From: Cacajao melanocephalus
Lineage: Eukaryota; Chordata; Mammalia; Primates; Pitheciidae
DNA: 64,000 nt
NCBI GenBank assembly: GCA_963573385.1
Contig: CAUYLG010048285.1
Location: 1-64,000 of the forward strand
Direction of reading: 5' to 3'
The position numbers were made by a program, and so were the translations under genes. The first letter of the stretch is position 1; each line of letters opens with the position of its first letter. A model generated the notes under the pieces. The model was not told where the DNA came from. It worked only from the letters and a program-made list of their open reading frames with translations, and searched no databases. Shown piece by piece: positions 1-14,124 of the stretch.

Positions 1-129
1 GCGGTGGTAGGATAATCACTTCAACCCAAGTTATGAAGGTTGTTTTGTGCTGAGTTGGGGCCACTGCAGTCCGGCCAGGTTTACTGAGTTCTCATCCTTA
101 TAACAAAAAAAAAAAAAAAAAAAAAAAAA
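1..129 (+). mobile_element. Alu right-monomer 3' end, diverged, cut by window edge
   Basis: The first ~105 bases follow the Alu right-arm text (a degraded 'GGAGAATCGCTTGAACCC', then 'CCACTGCAGTCC' and a decayed 'CTCCGTCTC'), followed by a pure A tail of about 25 bases. The 5' part lies outside the window. Divergence from consensus is high, which suggests an old AluJ or monomeric copy; the exact family is inferred. Confidence 0.75.
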
Positions 130-1916
130 TCCTTTACTTAACAATTCTGCATTTAAGATATCATGCAATTATACTGGTAAAAAGAAATGAGTTACATTTT
201 TGAAAGAAAAAAAAAACTAGCCTAATAGCAGATATCACAGATAAAAGAAATGGAGAAATAAGAAACAAGTACCAGTTTTTTGTTTACAAATATGTATTTC
301 TGGAAAAATATACAATAAAATTTCCAGATATGTTTTGATGACAAAGCAGCTGACTCCAGTGAATGGAAGCAGCCTACAAAAGCATGTTGCAGATTTCTGC
401 GGATACTCAGAGGAGCGCACATTTAATATGAACAAGTCAAGGGAGTAGCTTCAAGAATAGAAAGTCTAAAAGAAAGAATGTTGGTATAGCAATTAGGAGG
501 AAGTAAGTGAACCAGAAAAACATAGTTCATTCCTCCGGAGAATGGGCTTATCTTTCTGTCTACCGCAGTGTCAACATTAGATGGTCACAGTTCCAGTCAC
601 AGAAGTAGAATTTTCTGTCCATCTTTCTAAGGATCCCTATTTCTAACTATCTGTAAATATATCTCTATCTATAGGCCTGCTGTTAGCCACCTGGCTAGAA
701 AGCAATTTAATACCAGTAATGAAAAATACAATGCCTCGATTAATTTAGAAGCAAAATCTTGTGTCAGCAAGTATATTTTTCTGATATTTAGATAACAGAA
801 TTTCATGAAAATCTTAATTTTTTCAAGTACCTTATTATTTAAATATGACTTATTTATCCTAATGCTTCAGTGTCCTTGATATTGTTTCACTTAACTAGAT
901 ATCTATCTGCTAATTTATTGTTTTCTGATCTTGCAGTAATATACGAAATAACCAGACTCAGCCCTGGACATACAGCATAGGATAAGTACCCTTCCTATTA
1001 TTTCCAAACAGCCTGATTCATTTGACCAACTCCCTGCTTCATTTCCCTATCAATTTTCAAGAGTCTTTTAGCTGGAAAAGTGCAACCAGTTCCTAACATA
1101 CCAGCCCCTTCAGCACTAGATTTGGGTTTCATTCTCTCAAATATCTACTGCCTACTAAGTGTAAACAATTTCAACCAATGAACAAAAGCTAAACAAATTA
1201 TCTCTGCTATGGCCAGAGATCATGATGACAATCTATTTAAAGGTATGGAAACTTAATCAGCAAAGTACGTTCTAGGAAACGAAGATTAAAAAAATAAACG
1301 TGGAAAAAAATGAATAAATAAAAATACGAATTTAAAATCACATGAGTGTCAGAAACAGCTACTAAGTGTCACTATTAATGATGAACATGAATTAACCCTA
1401 CCTGAGATCTGTAAGAAGAATTCTCTGTCATCATGTCCTGTTCTCCTTTTCACTTACAGAATGATTTGTGGTTTTGACTATTCATCTTAATATGACTTGT
1501 TTTAGTTTTCTATTCTGAGCTTTCAGTGTGGACACTGATGGTGCTCACAGCATATTGAGCAGGAAATGGTTAACATCATCTAGTTTAAGGACTTTCATAT
1601 TTGAGTTCTAATAATCCAGATAAGATTTCCACTAAGGTCCTTAGCTGAGAGCAAAAACACATTTCTATAAGATATTTGTTTTTAAAAGGAAACAATGTTT
1701 ATATAGTTAACTGGGTTACTGAAACACAAAAATGAGATAAAATGAAAAATTAGTTCAAATCTCCTTCCTTGGAGCACCCCTGGGTTCATTTGCAGTTAGG
1801 GTAGACTCCTGAGAAGATATAGCTCTCCTCTCAGTACAATACATCTCACAGGAACTGTTAAAACAAGCAGCTCTTCTGAATATAGTTAGAAACTTTGAAA
1901 AAAAAAAGTTAAATAA
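130..1916. other. unique AT-rich intergenic or intronic DNA
   Basis: No recognisable gene, repeat family or RNA was seen. Short A-runs occur near 210 and 1900. Frames are short and broken. Confidence 0.5.
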
Positions 1917-2182
1917 GTCTCAGTAATATCAGATGTCACTAATTACATATGTGTGAACTGTATGTGTGTGTATGTGTGTGTGTGTGTAGATTTTTTTTTT
2001 GTTGTGGGTAACAGTGGTATTTAAACATTTATATTGCTTAGTATGTGAGAAACTTTCAGGTCATAGTACACTTTTAACTGAGTTAAATTGTTTTCAAACT
2101 TTAGAAACATTGTCTTGAAATAATATTTTGTTGTGTAACATTTACAATAAAATGAATTAACAGGAAACACAAAATAACACCA
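1917..2182 (+). repeat. left arm of a long inverted duplication
   Basis: The reverse complement of 3782-4078 aligns with this arm over its whole length. Shared blocks include 'TTTAAACATTTATATTGC', 'GAGAAACTTTCAGGT', 'TTTTAACTGAGTTAAATTG' and 'GGAAACACAAAATAACACCA'. Both arms include a TG/CA dinucleotide tract at the same internal position (1959-1987 here). Similarity stops sharply at both ends. Identity by eye is roughly 80-85 percent, with a few indels. The family is not recognised: it may be a local inverted duplication or two opposed copies of an old repeat. Confidence 0.85.
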
Positions 2183-2237
2183 AATCTTAAAGGGCTATGT
2201 CAAAATTTAAAATATCTTAATAACACTGATAATATTA

Positions 2238-3677
<1,440 letters not shown>

Positions 3678-3711
3678 CCTGGCATAACAATGTCGTTATT
3701 GTGATGCCAGG
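3678..3711. repeat. short imperfect palindrome
   Basis: Two 14-base arms (3678-3691 CCTGGCATAACAAT and 3698-3711) are reverse complements with one mismatch, separated by a 6-base loop. It lies about 70 bases inside the right arm of the inverted duplication. It may be the remnant of a small inverted-repeat transposon. Confidence 0.75.
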
Positions 3712-3781
3712 ATTAAGCCTCACTGGAAAGGGTCCAAAGAGACTTTCTTTACATTGACTTCCCTCAGTGGTGAATGGTGAA

Positions 3782-3989
3782 TGGTGTTATTTTGTGTTTC
3801 CTGTTAATTCCTTTTATTGTAAAGGTTAGATAAACAAAGTAATATTTTAAAACAATGTTTCTAAAGTTCTAAGACAATTTAACTCAGTTAAAAGCTTAAC
3901 CCATTTAAAAGCTTAATGCCACCTGAAAGTTTCTCCAATACTAAGCAATATAAATGTTTAAATAGCACTGTTGCCTACAATAGAGAAAC

Positions 3990-4031
<42 letters not shown>

Positions 4032-4078
4032 CACCCCACACATATATAATTAGAGACATAATATCATATTACTGAGAC
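3782..4078 (-). repeat. right arm of the long inverted duplication, with CA tract
   Basis: This is the opposed copy of 1917-2182. It carries a longer CA tract (3994-4029, then CCCCACCCCACA) where the left arm has TG repeats, and a ~20-base extra segment with a duplicated 'AAAAGCTTAA' near 3890-3915. The outer boundary (…ACTGAGAC) matches the left arm's GTCTCAGT. DNA beyond either end of the two arms does not match. Confidence 0.85.
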
Positions 4079-4492
4079 TGAAAGTCAAGTAAAGCTATGT
4101 AAAAAAAAAATTGCTGCAAAAACCCTATGTAAAACTGAATAGAGAAAGTGTCATTCGAGAAGATGGTTTGTCTTCTCATGCCTTAATTTAGGCTTGTATA
4201 GTCTGTCCTCTTTTCTTCTTTCATTCTGCACTTTGGAAATCTTCAAAATAAATCAGGTAAACAGCTCCAAGTTTATACATATATAGATGATTTCTGGAAA
4301 TTTTTTCTGACCCCAAATTAAAACAAAGCAAACAAACAAGCAAACAAAAACAGTGTGATACTCTTAACAAACAGTAACAGATTATTTTCAAAATCTGTTC
4401 CAGAAAGTATATAGTTCTTAATCAGAACTAAGAATTATACAATATTTATTTCTATATTGGTCAAAATTGAGCATCATAGTTGATGTGTCTAC

Positions 4493-4527
<35 letters not shown>

Positions 4528-5972
4528 CACACACACGTGATGATCAAGGTATGCAATTTTCAATTTATTATAGTGTATTTAGTACTATTTCTTTTATATT
4601 ATCAAAGCATCTTGTACCAGTGCAGCTTTTTGTGTTAATATTTTCTGTTTGGTTCATCACATTGACCTGAAGGTTCTAGACAAACTTAAGCTACTATATT
4701 AGGATAAAATTTTAAATTCCTATTTAAAATTTCCAAATTTTAGATTGTCTGTAAAAAGAATAAAAGTTTTTTTGACCTTACTTTGATCAAAATAATGAAA
4801 AGGTCCACAAAACCTTTTTGCAAATAACATCTCTTACAAGTGTATTATACACCTTGAGATGCTTTCTTTATTTTCTAATTATAAAATGGTTCATTATCTT
4901 ATAGCTTCTATTGCTGGATATATGAAACAGAATTTTTTTAAAATTTCATAATCATTGATTTCATAACCACTTTAAAATTTTATCTGCTTTTGATTTATTA
5001 ATCATGCATTGTGACTTCAGTCTCTTCCTTGTTTTGTATTTATGTTTTACTGTATACCTATACCTACTTGTAGGGCAATATTTGTTTGTTCAGAGTTAGT
5101 GTTCTTTAATCTTTGGTTTTGATTATTTCAAGCACCTGTTGGACAAATTTCACTGTAATGTGTAAATAAGAAATGACTGAATTACCTCTTACTGATTGTT
5201 AGAATAAGCCAAATATGCATGTACAAGAATCATTGTCAGCCATAAGCAAATAAAAGACATATCAATATTTACAATTAAATTAGATCTCAGATCACCAAAT
5301 TAAATTATACGGTAGTCAAAAGACGTCATTGTGCTTGCCTTAGAATTAATAGCTTGTAATTTGAGGACAATACTATGTCTGATTTGTGGAAGAAGACAAG
5401 TTAGCTAGGATGAAAGTGATATCAGGCTGAGTAAGTGCCTGAAATGTTAATCACAATCTTACAGTAAAAGAAAAATGAGAGCTATTAATTATGCCTGTCA
5501 AACAATGAAATAACTCAACAGTATCAGAGTGTATGGTGCTCATTTTTGGTATATTAATAACTCAATAATAATAGAGTATTGCCAGGATTACATACCACCA
5601 GTGTGTCTTCAAACAAGATTAATAATTTCATCAAAATAATTTCTACTGAAATAGTGCATTTTAGAAAACAAATACAAACATGTATCAGAATTAGAAATTG
5701 ATAAATTACTTGATGCTTACATTGTATATTTTGTTATTCTACACAACAAATAAAATAGTAGAAGGGACTACTATAGTTGTTGATCTTCAGCTCTGCAGCT
5801 AAAGCAAAGTAGGCACTGATAGAAGCCTAAGTCAAGTCTAGCAGCCTAAAAAAGGGGGACACTGTGACACGTCCAAATCAAACAATCACAGGAAAGTTAT
5901 GCCTGCTAATTCTGAGAGAGGTAAATAACTATTTGCAGGTGTTTTCTAACCCAGTGGCAATATTATAATGTA
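4079..5972. other. unique AT-rich DNA with a TG/CA microsatellite
   Basis: No gene is seen. 4495-4536 is (TG)n followed by GCACACACAC, an alternating purine-pyrimidine tract able to fold on itself. The remainder shows no recognised repeat family. Confidence 0.5.
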
Positions 5973-6207
5973 TAGTCATCCCTTGATACACACCAAAGAT
6001 TGGTTCCAGGACCTCTGCCATTCCCATATGCCAACATCTGCAACATTCTCCCACAGTCCTCCCTGCAGAACCCTCCTATACAAAAAGACTTCCTTCAGTA
6101 TGAGCAGGTTTTGCACACTGAGATTACTGTATCTGTTTGTTTGAAAAAAAAATCTTAACATAAATGAACCTCCCCAGTTTAAATTCATGTTGTTAAAGGG
6201 TCAGCTG
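5973..6207. mobile_element. Tigger/pogo-like MITE remnant
   Basis: The two ends form degraded terminal inverted repeats: TAGTCATCCCTTG on the left, and the complement of CAGCTGACCCTTTAACAAC on the right. A TA dinucleotide flanks each end, as expected for Tc1/mariner-type target sites. The right end is typical of MER2-type MITEs, while the left end resembles another Tigger family, so the exact family is uncertain. Confidence 0.6.
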
Positions 6208-6436
6208 TATATAACTAACAGGACTCAAAACATTACAATTACTTTACCCTATATTTGTTTCAAGAGTTATTAAGTTTATACAGCATAGACCCAATCATTA
6301 TTTGAATTCCAAGGTCTTGGAGTGATCATGTCTAGAAATAACACTGTATGTAGTATGGATATAGATTATCCAAAGTTTGCCTTAACAAACTGTCATGTAT
6401 AGTATTTCCTCTCCAATCACATCAGCCCAAGGAAAG

Positions 6437-6471
6437 TGTATTAGAGTTCTTCAGAGAAACAGTATAGGATA

Positions 6472-6516
<45 letters not shown>

Positions 6517-7056
6517 ATCTATCTATCGATCGAGATTTATTTAAGAAATTGGCTTACCTAATTATTGAGGCTGATGAGTGCCAAGATCTGCAGTTGGCAA
6601 GGCAAAGATCCAGGAGAACCAACAGTGTATATTCAAAAGCCTGGGAACCGGGGCAGCAGATGTTATAGTTCAAGTCCAAGTGTGAAGGCCTGAGAAACAG
6701 GAGCAATAATACTGTAGTTCCAGTACAAACAACTTCAGGTTCCAGAACCAGAAAGGGCAGATATTTCAGTTCAAGTCCAAAGGCAGAAAAATAAATGATA
6801 TTCCAACTCAAGGCAGTTAGGCAGGAGGAAATTCCCTCCTACTTATGGGAGTGTGAAATTTTTTGTTCTATTAGGTCTTCAACTGATTGGATGAGACCCA
6901 CAAATGTGAGAGACAGTAATCTGCTTTACTCAGTCTACCAGTTCACATGTTGATCATATCCAAAAAATCTTGTCAGACAAATCCATAATAATATTTGCCC
7001 AAATATCTGAGCACCCTGTGGCCCAGTCAAGTGGACACATAAAATCAACCATCACA
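6437..7056 (-). mobile_element. solitary MLT2-type ERVL LTR
   Basis: On the minus strand it starts with the MLT2 text TGTGATGGTTGATTTTATGT and ends with the complement of TGTATTAGAGTTCTTCAG. TG...CA ends and a 5-bp near-duplication (GAAAG/GAAAC) mark both borders. The TCTA microsatellite at 6472-6530 lies where the LTR has its variable TATCTC-rich stretch. No internal retroviral sequence remains, so it is a solo LTR. Confidence 0.8.
6472..6530 (+). repeat. (TCTA)n tetranucleotide microsatellite
   Basis: Eleven or more consecutive TCTA units are followed by an interrupted group ending in ATCGATCG. A tract of this length and purity is typically polymorphic between individuals. It sits inside the MLT2 LTR. 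Confidence 0.97.
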
Positions 7057-7974
7057 GAAACCCTTATCTGCTTCTTACTGTTGACAGTGCCTTAGTGCTT
7101 GCTTTTGCTTGCCTAACCTCCAAGCGATCATACTTTCCTGTGACTGCTAAACTAATGAATGTTCAGACACTACAGAGAATTCCCAAGTTTCAAACATTCC
7201 CCATGCCCAGTTTTCTCAGGGCTGGCTAGGACATACATTTATCAAAGTTCAGTTATTTATAACTCTTAGTGGTTGATAACACTTACCTTTTAATAGAAAC
7301 CTTATTTTATATTTTTAGAAAGATGGAACGAACATGGAAATTCCCATGGAAGGGAGCCTCAGGTAATTGGGCAGGGAAGCGCACTCTTGGTATCCCTTCA
7401 AACCTCACACAAATCCTATCACTTGGGGGATCTGCCACTTTCTTTATGTCAAGGCTGACCGGACATTTACTTATTAACACCTTGGAAATGAACATGTATG
7501 AAATGCACTTGCACAGTTTGTGACTTTTATTGCAAATGAAGTAATGTTCAGGATGGCAATGATTTGAAATACAGTAGAACAGATTGTTTGCTTGTTTATA
7601 GGAAACTAGAAGGGAAGTATAAAGTGCACTTTGTAAATGTACCAGAGAGAACCATAAAGCTGAATAAGTGCATTGACTAAAATACAATACAAGGTGACAA
7701 GTCTAGGTAGACCCTAAATAATAGACAACCGTAAAAGATAATTAGGTTGGCTTTGAACACATAATCTAGAGAAAAGAGTAAAACATTTTTACAAAAAATA
7801 TGCATAAATCTGAAAATAATTTAAATTTAGATATTATTATTTTTAAAGATACTAATTTTAAGATAAAGCATAAAGTTGTGTCATGTTATTACTGACATCT
7901 CTGCAGTTTTCAAATTGATTGATTTAAGATAATGTAATCATCTTGATTTGCAAAGATTTTTAAAACATTTTCTT
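7057..7974. other. unique DNA, no gene seen
   Basis: A 126-codon minus-strand frame (7307-7687) is present but shows no recognised domain, codon pattern or splice context. No repeat family was recognised. Confidence 0.45.
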
Positions 7975-8220
7975 ATAAAACTTTTCACACATACAGAAAA
8001 GTTGAAGTATACAGAAAGCATCTGTACGCCCACACCTGGATTCTACAATCAATCTTTTTTGGCATTTGCTTTATTACCACATTAAACATTCCAGCCAATC
8101 CTCCTGACTTAAAAAAACTTTCTCAAAGCAGGACAATGATATCCATATACGTTACCCCTAAACACTCTAGCAGAATAAAAAATACTTATATTTTCTCTTG
8201 TAATTTAAATGTATATATTG
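7975..8220 (+). mobile_element. old L1M-type 3'UTR fragment
   Basis: The text 'CACACATACAGAAAAGTTGA' followed by 'CCACACCTGGATTCTACAAT' and later 'GGACAATGATATCC' follows the L1M 3'UTR motif series (a-few-kb-upstream-of-tail 'acagaaaagtag..accc..ttcaacaat'). It is heavily diverged, and the ends are approximate. Confidence 0.5.
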
Positions 8221-9040
8221 CTAAGAGATAAAAATAATTAACAAAATAGATGTCTTACTGTGCAATAAATCTCTCAGATGCTAGTTACTTATTCATTAGA
8301 GCTTAGTGCTTAGGAGGCTATCATCAAAATTTTAATGTACCTGATGGATGAATTAGTTATTTTGTTTTCTACAGGTTCATATAAAACCCCTAATAACACT
8401 TAGTCATATGGAAACTTAATGTATTTCCAACAGGAGTGTAACATGCAAAAGCACACAAATCTTAAATAATAGACAAATATGGGAATAGGCCCAGTTGATA
8501 GTGTTAATTAAAGACATTTTGCGAATGATTCGCTTATATATTTAGGTACTACAAAACAAACCTATTATTTCAAAAGTACAAAATAAACAATAGTTTATTT
8601 ACCTTTTAGAGATGTCATACTTACATATAACAATGTTTTATTTTAGTTATATATTTATTTCTAATGGATGTTAGCTCTTTAACAGAATAGAAATTATAAA
8701 ATGTCTAATATTGCCAGAGATAATCTTTGCACTTACTATAGGGCAGCAAGTAATCAGCCCTCGACATTTCATTAAGTTATGGCACCTCAATCGACAACAA
8801 TTAAATGCCGGACTCTTGAAAATATAAATGAACCATATGACTTATGTCACACTTATTCAATCTCCTTTATTTTAACAGATGTGCTTTTAAGTCCAAATGT
8901 GCACTGGCTTATCCAATTATTTTAATTTTTCTTCTGATAATTGTTAGCTTTTATCACCTATTTGTTAGATATATATATACTTATTAGCTTAGAAATGTAG
9001 ACAAAATAAGCTTTTAATTTGTCTTGCATTATGCTGTAAC
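8221..9040. other. unique AT-rich DNA
   Basis: No gene or recognised repeat is seen. Confidence 0.45.
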
Positions 9041-9362
9041 ATAAGTGATTCTTTTTTTTTTTTTTTTTAATTGAGACAGTCTTGCTCTGTCGCCCAGGCT
9101 GGAGTGCAGTGGTGCATTCTCAGCTTATTGCAACTTCCACCTCCTGGTTTCAAGTGATTCTCCTGCCTCAGCCTCCTGAGTAGCTGGAACTACAAGTGCT
9201 TGCCACCACATCCGGTTAATTTTTGAATTTTTAGTAGAGATGGGGTTTTACCATGTTAGCTAGGATGGTCTGGATCTCCTGACCGCGTGATCCACCACCT
9301 TGGCCTCCCAAAGTGCTGGGATTACAGGCATGAGCCACCATGCCTGGCCATAAGTGATTCTT
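9041..9362 (-). mobile_element. full-length AluY-like element with perfect 13-bp duplication
   Basis: This is an antisense Alu of about 300 bases, starting with its oligo-T tail at 9051-9069. The minus-strand text CATCCTAGCTAACATGG, 'GGAGATCCAGACC' and 'CACGCGGTCAGG' carries AluY-type diagnostic positions. The 13-bp flanks ATAAGTGATTCTT at 9041-9053 and 9350-9362 are identical, so this is the best-preserved insertion in the window. The subfamily call is by eye. Confidence 0.92.
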
Positions 9363-12300
9363 AAGATAATAAAGCAATCTCCAATTTTAATGTATTCATA
9401 GAATTCTAGAGCTTGATTCTTCCAACTTAAAGGAATAATTGAATTTTCCAGAGTATAAAGTTTTAAAAATCACATTTCAGAAAATTAATCTCTCCTTAAG
9501 GCCTATAGTCTTACCTACATTTTAATTTGGTATTAAGAATTCATACTAATTCACAAGCAAACTTCATCCCTTATGAGTTGTTTATATTTTCCACCAAAGT
9601 CATAACCTATAAGCCATTTATATTCGTGAAGTATAGAGAACACACAGAGAAAGAGAGTTGGCAAAGATTTTAAAATAATCATTTTAATAGGTTCTTTATG
9701 AAATAAATCAACCTGTTTACCAAAAACACCACAAAAATATTATTAGCATAACAGACAGGAAGAAGAAAATAGTTATAGCACGCAAATATCTTGTAGCCTA
9801 CAGACACCTTATGGAAATTCCCACAAGAAAAAAAAAACACAAAAAGTAATGGTTCTAAACATGCTTTGTTTGGAATAATGATGCCATTAACACTTGGCAC
9901 TACAGTGCCCAAATGGAAGTATGTTTGCATAATGGTTTACTTTACTCTTTATAGAGATAAACACAGTAGGTCACTGTGCAAAGAGGCTGACATGCTTCAG
10001 GAATAAATGGCACTTTGATACGTAGAAAGTCTTACTGTTTCTGGCACAAGCCTACATTTTTAGTCTAGATTTAAAAAAACTGATATAGGGTTGGATTGTA
10101 TTTCTTATTTTTATAACTATATAATTTTGTCATTTTTAAGCTTAGATGGATAAAGAAAGTCAATAATAAAAATGTAGCAGTAAATAAATAATGTTAACAA
10201 TATCAAATGAGGTAACAATTTTGATATCGATGTTAAAATATCGGCATTGTATAATAAAAATAACTTGTATGAAAGATTCTGGTTATTTTCAAAATATTAA
10301 CCAAAAGGTTTTTGTTTCTCCAAGTGAGACTAAATTCCTGAAAAGATACTTTTATAGGTTAACAATTTGGCATGCTTAAACAGCTCCCCTCTGTACATTT
10401 TCTGTGCCTTTCCTTCATAATTTGAACCTTACCCACACTCTGTGTCTACGGTCTGAAATGTGCTCACTATAATACTCTGATGCCTGAGTTTTTTGCACCA
10501 TGTCTCAATATAATCTTATATTTCTTTTGTTACTTGCATTTTCCAAGGCTTATAAGTAATAAAGTGCATCAGTTTATGCTGTACACACATCAGCGTTGTT
10601 TGGGGAGAACAAACCAAAACAAATCAAGCCAACAAAGGCTCTGCTAGGTAGAGATGTGGCTCCTCTCCTCAACAACACCCAGGAGTCCTCATGTTTTCAC
10701 ATCAGTCACCCAAAGCACACTGATTAGTACCATCAGAAATTTTTCTGTTCTCCTAAGATCAGAAACTCAGAATTTCTAGCCCTTTCCACAAATTCCTTAT
10801 TGTAACTTAATTCTCCCCTTCTCAGCGACTGTATGTATAGCATGCCTGCTTTGTTAACCACATCAATTCTTTTTACTATCACCTCAGCTACTGGTAGGAC
10901 CCAATACCTTTGCCTGTTTTTCCCCCTTACTTATCTTAGAACCTGATATTCACTTATTTTTGAAAATGACGGGCTGCACTTTCAGCTAAAATTTTGTAAC
11001 TAAGTATAAACACATAAATCAACTGGCAGTGAGGGTGGAGCGGGCTGTTAAATTGCTGTTTCCAGGACAAATATTTCATGGCAGCAAGTCACAGAGGGGT
11101 GATAAGGAATCTCAATTAATCATGAAAACACTCCAGGTGGTAGGACAGCATCTACCACTTTTTAATAGCCATTGACTTTAAAATTGATTCCCAAATCTGT
11201 AGTGCCAGACTCAAATTTTCTTCTAGCTCTAGTCTTCATGTGTCTTTATTAGCTAATTCAACAACGATTACATGATTTTCCATCTTCTGTCACTTCCATC
11301 CTCTGGTCGTATACAAACCACATGTGTACTCTGAAGGTGTTTTGATACAATTGATTTGGTAGGCAATGGGGAGCCATGTGGTTTTTATAAACCAGAAAGA
11401 CAAACTTTTCAAGTGTTCAAGGTTCTTAATGTTGCCCAAATTTATTATGGCTTTATCTCTAACAAGTCTTCTCATTTGTGAATAAAATGATATCTTATTC
11501 TCACTTAATCATATTGCTGAACTCCACTCCAGTTATGGATGAGAACACAGTGACAGAGCGTAAGTGATTTGATGTAGCTGCAGAGCTAATAACTTTGACA
11601 GCAGGCCATCCAATACCAGTGCTGTATTCTTTCATTCACACTGCCCTGCAGATGGTAGGATTTCACTAACCATTATATGACTGGAGGAAGGAAGAAAGAA
11701 AGACAGGAAAGAAGGAAGTGGAGGAAGTGAAGAAAGACAGAGTGACCAACTAGTGTTCAAGAAACACAAGCCATAATTTCTACAGTAACTACTCCAGAGA
11801 TACCATATCTATCACATCTCTCTACAAACTACATAATTTATGGATAAAACTGTTATTTTAACACTATTAATTGCAAACAGCAATATTAAAAATATAGCCC
11901 AATTCAACTTTGATAAAATTGAGTTTTCAAGCCTAACAGGTTAAACTACTTATTGATCTGATAAAAACAGAAAGTTAAGGCATTATATAAATATAAGGAA
12001 ATATGTGTTTTTTTTACTATAGAAGTGTGAAAGAAATTGATATGGTTAAGAGATAAATGATCATGCAGTCAGAGTGATAGAGATTAATATTAGCACCAGC
12101 ATGAAAGTAAAGGATTGGGAAGAGACTGAATCTGATCAAGATATAGAAAAAAAAAAAAGAGGTCAATAAACACATGAATAATATATGACTGAGGCAGAAT
12201 GAGTAAAATAAAAGCTATAAAGAACAAGAGAGACAGAGTCATAGTAAAAGAGAGAGAAAGAAATTGGAACCGAGATTTCCATGATGGAAAAAGAATTAGC

Positions 12301-14124
12301 CAGAAGGCAGTTGTAGGAGAATGGGGGCGATGCTGTGTGCTTGACTCTCTGCCTGTAGAGACAGGCATCATCACTCTAATGAGAACCTTGGGGAACAAGA
12401 AAACATCATAGCAGCACAGGAAGTAATGAGGTCCTCCTAAACAGGACTGGTGGGATTGCACCTGGTGTTCAGACCCAGGCACCTCATTATCCAAAAGGTA
12501 CAGGGAAGCTGGAAGGAGTTCAGAGACATGATGGAAAAATGATTAAGATGCAAGGGAAGATAATTTCTGATGGAAGATTAAAGCAGTAAAGAAGCACAAC
12601 TTGGATGAGCAACAAGTTGATGGGCAACATATCTATCTACCAACAAGCAGAAGATATAAAAACTCTGGAGGAAAAAAGTATTATTTAATTTGGTACTTGG
12701 AGAAGAGGTTAATAAAGAATAACTGTAATGAAGCAGAAAAAAAATCAACCCTAAAATTAAGAAGTGAAGTAAAAAATGCAAGCAACGACTACTTGCATGT
12801 ATGGAGCAGGGAAATGGATAACACTAGTCGGACAATGTGAATAAAATACAGGCAACTTGACCACACAGATGGTTTATGATTCTGGACAATACAATCAACA
12901 TAAAATAAGGAAATATTGGAATTATATTAGTAATTTAAACTCAATTTTCAAAAGGACTAAATATTTTAGTTTTACCTTCCATGTTTTGCTGTTATACTAG
13001 TCTTCCCCTGAAATGGTAAATTAATTAAGCAGTTTCTAGAAGAGAACTAAATAAAATGGAATAATTGGTCCTTATAACATGGTTTACAGTGAGTCTTTGT
13101 GTTGGTTTGCAAAATAATATCTTAAAATATTAAAATGTGAATAATGAATAATTATACAGAGATTAAATATAAAATATTAAAATGTAATGAATCACTCATA
13201 TAATTAGCAATGGGGGTAGATATAAAATATATAAATAACATATAGTTAGATAGGAAAATAAATCAGAAATATTTTATAATTTGTTATCATAAAATTGTTT
13301 CTCTCTCCCCTGCTGTAACGTTTTGGGTATGAGAAACCCAGGCACCCATGGCCTCTGGAGGGCCAAAGAAGTCAGAGCTGGAACTGAGGATGGTTGCAGG
13401 TTGAGTAGACATGCAAGGGCACAGGAAGCAGGGAGAAGACAATTACCATTCATGTAGGAGTGAGATGGCTCTTCACAGAGGAAGCAAAGAACTCTTAGGT
13501 AGGACTTATTTATCCATAATAACACATGCTGTTGCATGTACATATAGGCCAATCTGTGTTTTTTTTCTATGAATCACTCTGTAATCTCTATAATACCCAT
13601 CATAGGAAGAAACTGAACTACCCACACAGGTATTATTTTTGGATTATGATATTTAAGTTAGCAGAACAGGTATGTCACACACCATCTCACAACTTAAATA
13701 TTCACAGTGCTGCATAAAAAATATTTTTATTTAAACTCAAAGTGTAGATTTCTGTATTTTAAGAAACACCTGATGTACAATCGAAAACTCTGAATAAATG
13801 AAATTCTCACTCTAGTCAGATTTTCCATTTGTTTTCATTTTACACCTGTGCTTGTCTGACAAACACCCATTTCTGTGCTTAGAGAGTCAATATAACAATA
13901 ATCTGTACCTCTTTTGTAGCTGTTCCCAATTTGTAAAACATGTGTGTTTTTTTTTTAATCTCATTTGAATTTCAACTTTGGAGTTAGATATTGCTCATCT
14001 TCTGTTTCACAAATAACAAAGCAAGAATCAGGGGGGTTACCGAGCAGCTAAAGTCAAGTAGAAAATGACTAACAACAGCAAAGACCTGTATCATCCAACT
14101 GCTCAAATTGGTTGGGCAGTTGGA
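9363..14124. other. unique AT-rich DNA, no gene seen
   Basis: This stretch holds several chance frames (for example 12090-12494 on the minus strand, 134 codons) without recognisable domains. 11690-11745 is a GGAA/GAAA polypurine run. 11545-11670 may be a decayed MIR. A slightly GC-richer patch at 13320-13480 has no identifiable exon. No confident repeat family was seen elsewhere. Confidence 0.45.

Noticed and set aside
11690..11745. Polypurine GGAA/GAAA run as a possible ETS enhancer cluster or triplex site
   Set aside because: Short, imperfect and common in AT-rich DNA; nothing around it supports regulation.
12090..12494. 134-codon minus-strand frame
   Set aside because: No recognised family or splice context; the opposite strand is purine-rich, as at 14.7 kb.
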